Assembly: GCA_016711285.1 (NCBI GenBank)
Contig: JADJTG010000002.1
Coordinates: 558,001-622,000, forward strand
DNA length: 64,000 bases
DNA from: Sphingobacteriales bacterium
GTDB lineage: Bacteria; Bacteroidota; Bacteroidia; Chitinophagales; UBA2359
Direction: 5' to 3'
Positions 35,268 to 44,983 of the stretch are shown piece after piece (the stretch's first letter is position 1; every line of letters starts with the position of its first letter). Made by a program: the position numbers and the translations under genes. The notes beneath the pieces are model-generated. The model had not been told where the DNA came from and made no database searches. It was given only the letters and a program-made list of their open reading frames with translations.

Positions 35268-35567
35268 TTATTGTCCTTCGTTTTCCAATTGCTGCTCCAT
35301 CTGTGTAGCCGGCGCAGTGCTATCGGTAGCAGTGCCGCTTTCCAAAAAGGCGGTAGATAAAATACTCAATACAAAAAACGCAATGGCTAAAGTCCACGTT
35401 ACACGCTCCAAAAAGTCTGATGCTTTTTGTACGCCTCCAAACATATTGGTGGTGCCGGTTCCGCCCATACCTGCCGCCAATCCGCCGCCTTTGGGAGCTT
35501 GTACCAATACCACTATACCAATCAATATACAGATGAGGATTAATAAAATCGTGATAAAATTATACAT
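35268..35567 (-). CDS. secG: SecG subunit of the Sec translocase
   Basis: A 99-residue protein with two membrane helices. The conserved loop between them contains VLVQAPKGGGLAAGMGG and TTNMFGG; KASDFLERVTW leads into the second helix. The acidic, alanine/threonine-rich tail is typical of Bacteroidota SecG. It assists SecYE and SecA in protein export across the inner membrane. The TPR-like gene begins upstream and ends 14 bases before the SecG start, so they probably share a transcript. Confidence 0.93.
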   Translation of the reverse strand: MYNFITILLILICILIGIVVLVQAPKGGGLAAGMGGTGTTNMFGGVQKASDFLERVTWTLAIAFFVLSILSTAFLESGTATDSTAPATQMEQQLENEGQ

Positions 35568-35581
35568 GACTTATAAATGTG

Positions 35582-36781
35582 TTAAATTAATTTTTTTAAA
35601 ATTTCTATTTTTTGTGCAAAGTAAATACTTTTTTCCGGCTCTTGCAAACGCAACTGTTCATAAACTGCCATTGCTTGTTCGTATAAGCCCTGCTGTTCGT
35701 AAATTTTAGCTAAGGTTTCGCTTACTATATCTTCTTCCTCCGGTGCAGCAAAATTAGTGCCTGAATGTTGCTCGGCATCTTCCTGCTGTTGGTAGTCGCT
35801 CATAAATTGTTGAATTTCGGCTATATTTTCTTCATTTTTTTTGATGCCGCTTTCTTGCTGAAAAACTTCTGTTGTGGGGGTATTATTGCTTTTAAAATTA
35901 TCAATTTTTTGTTTCAGGAGGCGTATCAATTCATTGTCTTCTTCATTATTATTTACATCATCAGCATCGTTTTGTTCCTGCTCCGTATTACCGGAAGATT
36001 TGCCGACAATATCCGAGTTCATAAAGTCGCCGACTTCTTTATCCAGCAAGCGGCTGATGCGCAGGGCTGCACCATCTTCTTTGACATCGGCAGCAGGTGC
36101 TTCATCTCCGGCGGGGTTTTCATCAGCAGCGACTCCATCTGTTTTTTTTCTGCCCGAACGCTTTTTTTTAGGTTCTTTTTTTTCTGTCATTTCATCGCTT
36201 TTTGCCGCAGCCGCTTTCAGTTGTGCTTCGTTTTCTTCTAACAGTTGGTGCTCCAAAGTTGTTTTTGCTTCGCGCTCCTCTATTTCTTTGAGGCGCATTT
36301 CTATTATTTTCCGATAATCACTCAAATCTGTCGTGTGCATTTCGTCTTTGAGCTTGTTCAAATCTTCTTCTACCTGCCGATTCGGTACATTTTCTGTGCT
36401 TTCATCTGCCGCCGCAGAAGTCACCGTAACGAAATTATCGTCTTGTTCGGCGGCTTGTATCAATGCCAATAAATCTTTGGACACCAAAGCCGAAGGCGTG
36501 GGATCGGCGACGAAAGTGTCGGGCGCAATGGTTGGGGGGCTTGTCGTTTCTTTTTTCTTAAACAAGCGCAGCAACTGACGGCGGTCGGTGAGGTATAAAG
36601 CGCATTGCTGCAAAAAACTCAAAGAGGTTTTTGGTGATTCCTGCTGTTTTTTTTGTGCCAACAAGAGGCGCACTGTCTGAAAATGCGGATATTGTTGTAT
36701 TAAGTTATCCAATTCGTCCGACTCAACTTCGTGCAGAAGCTGAGGATTTTGCAATAAAGATAACAGCCGCTCTCTATTCAT
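35582..36781 (-). CDS. TPR-type protein with long acidic linker
   Basis: A 399-residue cytoplasmic protein. The N-terminal helical domain (LLSLLQNPQLLHEVESDELD, LIQQYPHFQTVRLLLAQKK) is common at the start of Bacteroidota TPR proteins. It is followed by some 220 low-complexity charged residues including a KKEPKKKRSGRKK stretch. At the C-terminus is a single TPR-like hairpin (ETLAKIYEQQGLYEQAMAVY, then LRLQEPEKS). It precedes secG on the same transcript. It probably mediates protein contacts; the exact role is unknown. Confidence 0.78.
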   Translation of the reverse strand: MNRERLLSLLQNPQLLHEVESDELDNLIQQYPHFQTVRLLLAQKKQQESPKTSLSFLQQCALYLTDRRQLLRLFKKKETTSPPTIAPDTFVADPTPSALVSKDLLALIQAAEQDDNFVTVTSAAADESTENVPNRQVEEDLNKLKDEMHTTDLSDYRKIIEMRLKEIEEREAKTTLEHQLLEENEAQLKAAAAKSDEMTEKKEPKKKRSGRKKTDGVAADENPAGDEAPAADVKEDGAALRISRLLDKEVGDFMNSDIVGKSSGNTEQEQNDADDVNNNEEDNELIRLLKQKIDNFKSNNTPTTEVFQQESGIKKNEENIAEIQQFMSDYQQQEDAEQHSGTNFAAPEEEDIVSETLAKIYEQQGLYEQAMAVYEQLRLQEPEKSIYFAQKIEILKKLI

Positions 36782-36822
36782 ATTGGCTCAACGTAGCGTG
36801 TGTGACAAAAAATGATTTTTTA

Positions 36823-36830
36823 CAAAGATA
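36823..36830 (-). promoter_or_regulatory. Putative -7 box for the TPR gene and secG
   Basis: TATCTTTG on the minus strand about 42 bases upstream of the start codon at 36781. Confidence 0.4.
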
Positions 36831-36873
36831 GCATATAAAATTAAGTACAACAGTAAATTATAGACTGCTGTTT

Positions 36874-37839
36874 TTAAAAAAAGTCATCGTCATCTTTATT
36901 TTCGGTATTTTTTGGAGCTGCCGCAGGTTTTTTATTCGCAGTATCGGCGGCAGAGTTGGCGGCAGGTGCGGCAGGCACACTATCTGTGGTAGTTGCTGTA
37001 TCCAAGATTTCATCTTCAAATACGGGGTCTTTCTGAATGTATAAATTAATGGCATCGCCGGCATTCAGAATCACCAATCCCGTTGCATCGGGTGCGGGGC
37101 TTTGCTTATATACAAATCCCTGCGTAGCATCATATACATCTTCGTCTTTAAATATTTGTCCCACATTCAGCCCCGAACCGCGCAATGTAAACAGGGCTTT
37201 GGTATATTGCATACCGATAAGGTCGGGTACTTTTATTTCCGTATTTCCTTTACCATCGCCAACAAACAAAGTTATTTTGCTGCCTTTGTGAATAGAAGCT
37301 CCGGGTTTAATACGCTGACCGTCCATTTCAAAATACAATACTGCATCTTTGGCAATATCGGGCACATATACAGTTTCGGCTACATCTAATCCCAAATTAT
37401 TCAAAGTCATTTGGGCATTGTGCAAAGACACATCGGTAATATCAGGAAACACCGTAAGCGGCGGCTCAACGGCATTGATAGTTACATAAATTTTTCTTCC
37501 GCTTTTAGCTTTGGAAAGCGGCGGCGGGTCTTGTTCTATCACTTGCAGCGGAGCCATACCCTTGATATAAGTACAATCGGCAACGTACAAACGCAAAGAG
37601 CGGTCGTCCAATAAATCTTCCAGTTCTTCATTAGCAATTTTACCTATAATATCGGGTACTATTTGGGCATCGCCGTGGCGGGTGTAGATATTTAAAAAAA
37701 CGGAAAATAAAAAGAAAGCGAGTAAAAGCCCCAGCGCGGCGAGCAATACATCGCGAAAAACAGGGCGCGTATTCAGCCGGTTGATAATATTGCCCAGCGC
37801 ACCGCCCACTATGGTTTGTTGTTTATTATTGTCGTTCAA
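36874..37839 (-). CDS. PASTA-domain membrane protein
   Basis: A 321-residue protein with one membrane helix (DVLLAALGLLLAFFLFSVFL, about residues 29-48) and the rest outside. Three PASTA repeats follow: IVPDIIGKIANEELEDLL, then VFPDITDVSLHNAQMTLNNL, and VPDLIGMQYTKALFTLRG. The low-complexity Ala/Pro tail ends in DDDDFF. The start appears to be TTG at 37839, because an in-frame stop lies 8 codons upstream and no ATG is near. It overlaps the end of the Ddl gene by 14 bases. PASTA domains often bind peptidoglycan, which fits the neighbouring ligase. Confidence 0.86.
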   Translation of the reverse strand: MNDNNKQQTIVGGALGNIINRLNTRPVFRDVLLAALGLLLAFFLFSVFLNIYTRHGDAQIVPDIIGKIANEELEDLLDDRSLRLYVADCTYIKGMAPLQVIEQDPPPLSKAKSGRKIYVTINAVEPPLTVFPDITDVSLHNAQMTLNNLGLDVAETVYVPDIAKDAVLYFEMDGQRIKPGASIHKGSKITLFVGDGKGNTEIKVPDLIGMQYTKALFTLRGSGLNVGQIFKDEDVYDATQGFVYKQSPAPDATGLVILNAGDAINLYIQKDPVFEDEILDTATTTDSVPAAPAANSAADTANKKPAAAPKNTENKDDDDFF

Positions 37840-40483
37840 GGCTGTATTGAATGATTTTATCTATGAATTGATACGGTTTGTAATGATGAATGGCTGCCTG
37901 ATGAAAAATACAAGTAGCGGGGGTCATTCCGGGTAAAGAATTGACTTCTATAATATAGGTCGTAATTGCCCCTGCATTGCTTACTTTTACAAAAGCATCA
38001 ATGCGGCAATATCCCTGCACGCCCAAAACGGTGGCGGCGCGTTGTAGTTCGCGGCGCACTGCCTCCGAAATACGGCGATTTTCCTGTGCATCGGCGGCAA
38101 AACGCGCCGGTGTAATATTTTGACCTTCTCCTGCCAAAAATTTTTCTTCCAAAGATAATACTTCTGCATTAGCTAAGGTTTCCGAAGGCTCAAAAACTTC
38201 AAAATCGCGCTGTTTGTCGTTGCCTTTTACCAACATTCCGCCTGTAATTTCCATAAAAAGGCGCGTATCGGCATCGGGCTGAATGAGGGTTTCTGCAAGA
38301 AACTGCTGCTTTTGAGGAAATTCTTCTTTGGGCTGCAATTTTAATACGGCACTTTCGCTGCTGCCCAATTCGGCGTTTTCTCTGAAAATCAACTGCGCAT
38401 AAGCCGCCAACTGCGCGCGCGAGCGAATGACTTTAACGGCGGCACTGCAACCGTCATCGTGGGGTTTGGCGATAAAAGGATAAGAAAATTTATTTTCTAT
38501 GAGCCTATAAAAAGCCTCTGCATTGTTTTGCCAGTCTGTTTTTTGTGCCAAATAGCGAGCCGCCACCGCAAATCCGTTTGCCTCCAAAAGATTGTTGCAG
38601 GCGTATTTATCAATGGTAATTTGCGAACTATCCACTCCTGAGCCGTTGTAGGCAATGCCGAATTGTTGGAGTTGCGATTGCAAATGTCCGTCTTCGCCCG
38701 GGCGACCGTGCAAGGCAATAAACACCACCTGCACCTGCTTTGCCAAAGTTTCCAGCGACACTTTTTGCGGCGCACTCAGCACTGCGCCGCCGTATTTGTG
38801 GCGCAGGGGGCGCGTTTCGGCAATGATGCGCTCCAGCAAGGGGCTTTTGTGATAATTTTCTATTTTTTGGGCAATATCATCGGCATTATCTTTCAATAAA
38901 ATATTGATAGGAATTTGATACAAAGAAAAGTCTTGCTCAGACCCGTATAAAAAATAAGGAATGGGGTCGTATTGGGTAGATGAAGCCAATTTTTCGTAAA
39001 TATTTCTGCCGCTTTCTACCGAAATATGCCGCTCGGCAGAGTAGCCGCCCAATACAACGCCTATTTTTTGCTTGCGCAAAGGGTTGCTTTTTTGCTGTTC
39101 GAGTGCTTTATCTAATTGCTGCAACAAAATTGCGTTGCGCGGCTGTTGGCTGAGGGTTTCGGCGCGCTCGTGGAGGGAGTTGCGAATGATGAAAGTGAGA
39201 AATTGCGAAGGATTTAAGCCCACTTCGGCAGCCTGATGAAAGAAAAACGAAGAAGGCAACATACCCGATGTAGTGTTGGGGTCGTTGAGAATGATGGCTT
39301 GGTCGTGGTGGCGGATAAAACCATCTATACGGGCATATACATTGAACCTGAATTGCTCAAACAAACGCACACAGGCGCGGCGAATGGCATTGATTTGGGC
39401 ATCGGGCAATTCTATGGGCGTAACTTTGCTCGACAAACCTGCCAAATATTTGGAGCGATAGTCATATACTTCGCCGCCTTTGCGAATTTCGGTGGGCGGC
39501 AATGCCACGATGCGCCCTTCATCATCGCGCAACACAATACAGGAAAATTCTTTTCCCGCAATAAATTCCTCCACCAACACCTCATTTTCTTTGTCGGCGG
39601 CTTCTAAAAGCAAGGGTTCGGTATCTTGTAAAAAATGTGCTTCTATGGCATTAAAAACGGCTTCGGGCGTGTACAGCAACGTATCGCCGATATACAAAGG
39701 CAAGCCGATTTGATGTCGTATGTCGCAGAGGTTTTTGATAAAAAGCAATTTTTCCTGACGGTTTTTAGCTGCCCATTCCGCCTGCTCTATGCGTTTGATA
39801 AAAAATGCCTGCTCCACACCGCGCATAAAGGTAGGCGCATCATCGTGATGATGGATGATACTTACGCCGATAGACGAGCCTTGATTGGCAGGGCGCAATA
39901 CCAAAGGCAAACCGATATTTTTTTTGCAGTGTTCAAAGAGGTCGGCGGCGGCGGCGGTGTGCCATTGGCGGCGGCTGATGACGGCAAAACGGGTACTTCG
40001 GCGGCTGTGTTGTTTTTGAAACACTTTGTTCATTCCGATAGCGGAGGGCAAAATACCGGAGCCGGAATAGGGGATTTTTAAAAACTGAAGCAAGCCCTGA
40101 ATAGAGCCGTCTTCGCCATAAGCACCGTGCAGTGCCAAAAAAGCGAAATCTATGTGTTCGGCGAGTTGGTGCGGCAGTACGCGCTCGCCCAGCCCTTCGG
40201 CGAGTTGGTGGGGGGAGCTGTGTTCGGCGAGCGACTCGGCATAAATCTGAATATCGGCAAAATCGCCGTGCTGCGGCAGGTATTGCGGGTGCGGATAAAA
40301 ATCGCGGATACTGCCTTTATAGAGATACTCCCATTTGAGCAAAATAAAATTGCCGAAGCTATCCACAAATATAGGAACAGCCTGAAACAAACTTTTATCC
40401 AAATTGTCGTAAACGGTTCTGCCGCCGGCAAAAGATATTTCGCGTTCGCGGGAAGAGCCTCCGAAAAAAATTCCAATGCGCAT
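37826..40483 (-). CDS. ddl: Double D-alanine-D-alanine ligase fusion
   Basis: About 885 residues from ATG 40483, containing two Ddl/ATP-grasp units. Unit 1 starts RIGIFFGGSSREREIS and has LALHGAYGEDGSIQG, LRPANQGSSIGVS and VYDYRSKYL. Its metal-site segment reads ILNDPNTTSGM and it carries an extra stretch at about 220-300. Unit 2 starts near residue 473 (KIGVVLGGYSAERHISVESG), with IALHGRPGEDGHLQS and a canonical IIEVNSLPGMTPA end. Ddl enzymes make the D-Ala-D-Ala dipeptide for peptidoglycan in the cytoplasm. Ordinary Ddl has about 300-370 residues, so this is a duplicated, fused form. It overlaps the PASTA gene. Confidence 0.88.
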   Translation of the reverse strand: MRIGIFFGGSSREREISFAGGRTVYDNLDKSLFQAVPIFVDSFGNFILLKWEYLYKGSIRDFYPHPQYLPQHGDFADIQIYAESLAEHSSPHQLAEGLGERVLPHQLAEHIDFAFLALHGAYGEDGSIQGLLQFLKIPYSGSGILPSAIGMNKVFQKQHSRRSTRFAVISRRQWHTAAAADLFEHCKKNIGLPLVLRPANQGSSIGVSIIHHHDDAPTFMRGVEQAFFIKRIEQAEWAAKNRQEKLLFIKNLCDIRHQIGLPLYIGDTLLYTPEAVFNAIEAHFLQDTEPLLLEAADKENEVLVEEFIAGKEFSCIVLRDDEGRIVALPPTEIRKGGEVYDYRSKYLAGLSSKVTPIELPDAQINAIRRACVRLFEQFRFNVYARIDGFIRHHDQAIILNDPNTTSGMLPSSFFFHQAAEVGLNPSQFLTFIIRNSLHERAETLSQQPRNAILLQQLDKALEQQKSNPLRKQKIGVVLGGYSAERHISVESGRNIYEKLASSTQYDPIPYFLYGSEQDFSLYQIPINILLKDNADDIAQKIENYHKSPLLERIIAETRPLRHKYGGAVLSAPQKVSLETLAKQVQVVFIALHGRPGEDGHLQSQLQQFGIAYNGSGVDSSQITIDKYACNNLLEANGFAVAARYLAQKTDWQNNAEAFYRLIENKFSYPFIAKPHDDGCSAAVKVIRSRAQLAAYAQLIFRENAELGSSESAVLKLQPKEEFPQKQQFLAETLIQPDADTRLFMEITGGMLVKGNDKQRDFEVFEPSETLANAEVLSLEEKFLAGEGQNITPARFAADAQENRRISEAVRRELQRAATVLGVQGYCRIDAFVKVSNAGAITTYIIEVNSLPGMTPATCIFHQAAIHHYKPYQFIDKIIQYSLERQ

Positions 40484-40492
40484 AAGTGGGGG

Positions 40493-40500
40493 CAAAGTTA
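40493..40500 (-). promoter_or_regulatory. Putative -7 box of the ddl-PASTA operon
   Basis: TAACTTTG on the minus strand, only 10 bases upstream of the ddl ATG, so the transcript would be almost leaderless. Confidence 0.35.
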
Positions 40501-40581
40501 AAGACAAAACCTATATGGTTTTGAAAAGCTGAAATGTTTCGGAAAAAAAATATTAAAATCGGAGGCTTGGGAGATAATTAA

Positions 40582-40614
40582 ATACCACCGACACTTTTAA
40601 CAGGCCGGTGGTAT
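40582..40614 (-). terminator. Hairpin after the large T9SS gene
   Basis: ATACCACCG pairs with CGGTGGTAT across a 15-base loop, 21 bases after the stop of the 40635-44978 gene. There is no long T run, so termination is probable but weak. A similar hairpin follows the beta-helix gene. Confidence 0.5.
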
Positions 40615-40634
40615 TATAAACATAAGGTTTAAAA

Positions 40635-43600
40635 CTAAAAACCTTTCACCAATTTATATGGTTGCTCTACCATACCGGATTTAGTATAAATCCTTGCTCT
40701 TAAAAAATATACACCTACTACAAGTTGCGGTACATTTATCTCAGTTTCTACATAATTATCCTCCATTTTTATAGGATCAGTATGTAAAATTTCTTTTCCC
40801 TGTACATCATACAATGTAAAAATCATCTTTTCCACTTCTGTAGAAGTTCCGTAAGCAGATATAATAAATCTATCTTCAAATGGATTGGGCGTAATATGAA
40901 TGAAAACAGATGCGTCTGAATGGTATGTTTGGGCTGTTTTAGCTTTTGTTTCCTCTGTCGTTTCATCACATTTAAGCGCGTTGATATAGGCTACATTCAG
41001 CGGATTATTCGGTATTCCCGGGCTTTGAGCAGAGGTAGAACCCACCTGCCAACGGCTTTGCTGCCTAAAATCACCATCTTCAAATTTGAATACTTTATCA
41101 CTTCCATTATTACCGCTTAATTTTAGATTATCATTGCCGCCGTGCATATAAGCATCACCGTAAGAAATACCATGGTAATAATAGCCGCTTGGTGTACGCA
41201 CTTGCATAGCATCGCCGCTATTGCGCAATTTGATAGCATTCCAGTTTCCTGTGTTGCTGATACCCTCTTCGTAATAAGGCACTTCATTCGCACCATTCTG
41301 TTGCGGGCTGGGTGTGCCATCTATCCATTCCAACCCTATATCATTAACGGGTACTACATATACACCATCTTTATTAATATCTGTCGGGTCGTCCGGAATA
41401 TTAATGCTGCTGTTTTTATTTTGTTTATCGTAAATTAAGATAAGCGAACCGGTAGGAACCTGCTGCCAACGAGGTATGTCTTTAAAACGAATATATCCTT
41501 TGCTAACACCTGCATTGGCGGCATTGTTTGAAAAAGCACTATTGGTGCTACCATTGTTATCATCAATAATGAATCTACGAATATCATTCAAATCGCAGGG
41601 GGTTCCGGTAACGACCAACTCTACATAAGGGCGTATGCCATTGTTGCTCAAGGATAATTCATTGACATGAATACCTGTAATGGGGTGCAGATTGACACAT
41701 TCAACGTTTAACAAAGAGGAAAAATGGGGTCTTATTGCTACTTTTACTTGTTCTTGTGTTCTACAGCCTGTTGCATTATCTATCAGCGTATAATTAAATG
41801 TAACCCATTGGACAGTAGTGCCTTTATTGACAAAATTTTGTACTAAAATATAAGGTTTTGAAGGGTTATAATCATTATAAGTATAGGCAGTGCCACCAGT
41901 TACAGTAGAGGGACTTTCTATGCTGACGCTCAATGTATAATTATCGGCAGTATATTGCGGCTCTATGATGAGGGGTATCGTAAAATCGCGCCCTGAGCAT
42001 ACTGCATCTGTGGGTGCTTGTATTTGCATTTGCGGCTGCGGCTGTACCGTAAGCCACTCCGTGATGTATTTGGCACAATACGGATACCCCGGAATAGTGG
42101 CTGCCAGCGTTACCTGATGCGCACCTACTTGGTCGGCGGGGAGTGTAAAACACATTTCGCCTTCGGTGCTGCTGCCGTCAAAGATTTGACTCCCCAATAC
42201 GGTATTGTCTTCTAAATATAATACCACACCCAAAGGGCAAGGATTATCCCAACCGGCTTGGCAATAATTAGAAGATAGCTTAAAACGAACACAATGTTCT
42301 TCGCCCGCACATACGGAGAGCGGTTCGTTTAAATCACTTTGCTCAAAAAGCTGATAATCGGGTATGCCCCAAATAGCTGAACATATATCATAGTCGCCGC
42401 CGCCCTCTAAACCTGTGATGCTGCCGTCTTCTTGGTAGCAATCTATTGCAACTGCATTGGAAGCGCAGCCGTTGGTACTCACGACTATATAGTAAAATGG
42501 ATATCCGTAATAGGATAGACCATTTTTTTTAGTTTCTGAGGCATCAGCTGTTGCGGCAGGTGTCAATATTACTGCTTGAGGAGGACTATTAATAGGGTAG
42601 CTAAATAAAGTATTGTAGAGAGGGCTGTCATTCAGATATTGAGATGGAGTAGCACCTATAATGCTTGTGTTACTTACCTCTATAAATGCTGACCCATTAC
42701 CTAGCGTATCTAAAACACAGGAACTTAACGAAGCATCGGGTGCAAAAGTTACCGAGCAGTCAGTGGTTTTATTGAGTAGTTTTTTTTCTATTATGGCACT
42801 TTGCCCATTGCGCGCAACTGTTAATCGTATTGTCACTTCTCCATCTATGAGCCATTGTATTTTAGGATTCAGAGAGAAAGCATTTCCTTCCACAAAAGAG
42901 AAATGGCTCGGATATGTTTGCTGCCCGTAGGTTTGGGGTACTAAATTTTCGTCGTAGGTGGTGAATCCGTAGAAACTCCATTGGTAGGTACAGCCCTCGC
43001 AATTGGGGGTGGTGTTTTGGAGGGTAACGTGTGTGCCCAAGCATACGGCGGGCAAACCGTTTTCGGTGCTGCTGCTGCAAGCGGCGGGGGTTTCGATGTC
43101 GAAGGAAGGCTGGAGACATTCAGGGTTTTCAGGGCAATTGAAAGGGATAGCATGGCTGGCATCAAAATTAGCTCCTATAAACGGCTGCCCACCGCCCTCA
43201 TTCATAAAAAGCGTATTGCTTTGGCGATAAGGCAATTCGGAGCCGCTAATACAGGGTTCCGGCTGGTTGGCTTTGTTGGAAAAATCCATTAGCTTATTGC
43301 CTGCTATATCTTTACCCTCAAAGCGACACACCAATTTTAAATACTGATCTTGGGTAGTATTCGGAAGAATTTCTTCTGCGGGTAAAATAAATTGCCACTC
43401 AGTGAAAGTGTCATCGGGGTTGCCGCTGATAGAAGTATTATTTGCCAGCAACCACTTCAACTCCGACATCGGCTCGCTGCACAGCACAGTTAGGTTTATT
43501 TGAGTGTCGGTGATGTTTAAATTTCCGCCTTGTTTTGTTAGGCAAAGTTTTTGTGTACCCTCGTTCCACTCCCAGCGGCTTTCGAAAGTTTGCGCGCCGT

Positions 43601-44978
43601 TGGTGGCGACGATGCTTTTGACGTAAGGCAGGAAGTTGTCGATGGTAATTTCTTGTTGGTCACTTGGTGTAATAATACCCTTTATATTGGTGACCTCTGC
43701 TAACAAATCGTATTTGCCATCGGGGTAGCGGGCTGCTTCGCTGAGGGGTGCCATCTTAGCATTGTCACCACCATAGTTATCATCTTTATGAATGCGAAGC
43801 GGGAAATCCGTAAAATAAAAATCGTCATAAGGTGTATTTAATAGAGAGGAGGAATTTCCATACGCAAAAGGCATTATGCCTTGTTTAGTATAACTGCCAA
43901 TATTTTCTGTAATAGAGCTACTGTTAGGATAAAAACCATAATCAGGCGGTACACTTTCTACTCTTGAATTTTCACAAATTCGCCAATCATATTTTTTGCC
44001 TTTTATAGTATTGAATTCATCATCTGTAGTCTTTTTTATCAACACCTCCACTTGGTCTACGTTCATTAAGCCTCCTTTGTAATATTGGTCGACGGCAATA
44101 CCATAACTATCTACACCCTCCATCGTAACTCTAACCTTAGCCTCTGAACTATTTGCACCACCGTTATCAAATTGAGTAGTAATATCAAGGTGGTATTGTG
44201 TGCCGTAGTGCGACAATAAAGTTAAGGGGTCTTTGCAATTTTCTTTATCTTGAATAGATATTGTGCTTAGTAAGTTATTCGGGTCGTGTATATATGGATC
44301 TACAAACCGATACAGGTGTAAGTGAGAAGCCACATTTCCGGATGTTCCTAAGGGCGCAATGGGTTGATTTTGTGCAACTATATTTGTTGTAACCAATGAA
44401 TATACCAAATTAGTAAATGGATGCGTAAAGTTAATATTTATACCTATACTATTGGCATAAGCTACCGGAGTGCCTCCAACAGGATGGTGGATAATTGCTA
44501 ATTCATCTTTGGGAGGGGTGTCATTATTTTTAAATTGAACTATCGTCATGTCTCCTCTGCGAATGGGATATCCGTCATCTTTATCATCAAAAATATGCCC
44601 GTAACCGAAATGGTGTTGGCTGCTGTTCCCTTCTATCGAAATGAGTTTGAAACCTCCAGCATTTCCCTGTATTCTTGCTATCTTTCCGCCCACAATGGAC
44701 AAAAGATGAAAGTCTGTATCATCTGTGGCAGGGTCTTTTAGGGTAATATCTACTCCTCGGTGCCAATTGCTGATACCCGTTCCGTTTCTGCGTCCAAAAT
44801 CCGACACTACATCTATTACCCCTGCACCTGTAAGCTCAAAAAAGGAGGGATTGGTATTATAGTTTGGATTATTGCTATTACAACTCGTGCAACTATGATA
44901 CCCTACATTGTAGGTTTGGGCTACGCTCGTACCTACTGCACCCATATAAATGAGCAGTAAAATAATAATATTTTTCAT
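40635..44978 (-). CDS. Large T9SS-secreted protein with N-terminal M23 peptidase-like domain
   Basis: A 1447-residue protein. It has a signal peptide (IIILLLIYMGAVGTSVAQ) and an M23/LytM-like domain with zinc-ligand motifs HRGVD (His73, Asp77) and HLH (His219, His221). Long beta-sandwich regions follow, including cysteine-rich parts (EGCTYQWSFYG). A lamin-tail-like region comes next (IHVNELSLSNNG, then YVELVVTGTPCDLNDIRRFI). It ends in a type A sorting domain (ITPNPFEDRF through VGVYFLRARIY). It is probably displayed or released outside the cell. Peptidoglycan or matrix cleavage is possible if the site is active. A second exported-protein gene ends 5 bases before its start. Confidence 0.8.
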   Translation of the reverse strand: MKNIIILLLIYMGAVGTSVAQTYNVGYHSCTSCNSNNPNYNTNPSFFELTGAGVIDVVSDFGRRNGTGISNWHRGVDITLKDPATDDTDFHLLSIVGGKIARIQGNAGGFKLISIEGNSSQHHFGYGHIFDDKDDGYPIRRGDMTIVQFKNNDTPPKDELAIIHHPVGGTPVAYANSIGININFTHPFTNLVYSLVTTNIVAQNQPIAPLGTSGNVASHLHLYRFVDPYIHDPNNLLSTISIQDKENCKDPLTLLSHYGTQYHLDITTQFDNGGANSSEAKVRVTMEGVDSYGIAVDQYYKGGLMNVDQVEVLIKKTTDDEFNTIKGKKYDWRICENSRVESVPPDYGFYPNSSSITENIGSYTKQGIMPFAYGNSSSLLNTPYDDFYFTDFPLRIHKDDNYGGDNAKMAPLSEAARYPDGKYDLLAEVTNIKGIITPSDQQEITIDNFLPYVKSIVATNGAQTFESRWEWNEGTQKLCLTKQGGNLNITDTQINLTVLCSEPMSELKWLLANNTSISGNPDDTFTEWQFILPAEEILPNTTQDQYLKLVCRFEGKDIAGNKLMDFSNKANQPEPCISGSELPYRQSNTLFMNEGGGQPFIGANFDASHAIPFNCPENPECLQPSFDIETPAACSSSTENGLPAVCLGTHVTLQNTTPNCEGCTYQWSFYGFTTYDENLVPQTYGQQTYPSHFSFVEGNAFSLNPKIQWLIDGEVTIRLTVARNGQSAIIEKKLLNKTTDCSVTFAPDASLSSCVLDTLGNGSAFIEVSNTSIIGATPSQYLNDSPLYNTLFSYPINSPPQAVILTPAATADASETKKNGLSYYGYPFYYIVVSTNGCASNAVAIDCYQEDGSITGLEGGGDYDICSAIWGIPDYQLFEQSDLNEPLSVCAGEEHCVRFKLSSNYCQAGWDNPCPLGVVLYLEDNTVLGSQIFDGSSTEGEMCFTLPADQVGAHQVTLAATIPGYPYCAKYITEWLTVQPQPQMQIQAPTDAVCSGRDFTIPLIIEPQYTADNYTLSVSIESPSTVTGGTAYTYNDYNPSKPYILVQNFVNKGTTVQWVTFNYTLIDNATGCRTQEQVKVAIRPHFSSLLNVECVNLHPITGIHVNELSLSNNGIRPYVELVVTGTPCDLNDIRRFIIDDNNGSTNSAFSNNAANAGVSKGYIRFKDIPRWQQVPTGSLILIYDKQNKNSSINIPDDPTDINKDGVYVVPVNDIGLEWIDGTPSPQQNGANEVPYYEEGISNTGNWNAIKLRNSGDAMQVRTPSGYYYHGISYGDAYMHGGNDNLKLSGNNGSDKVFKFEDGDFRQQSRWQVGSTSAQSPGIPNNPLNVAYINALKCDETTEETKAKTAQTYHSDASVFIHITPNPFEDRFIISAYGTSTEVEKMIFTLYDVQGKEILHTDPIKMEDNYVETEINVPQLVVGVYFLRARIYTKSGMVEQPYKLVKGF

Positions 44979-44983
44979 GGTGA

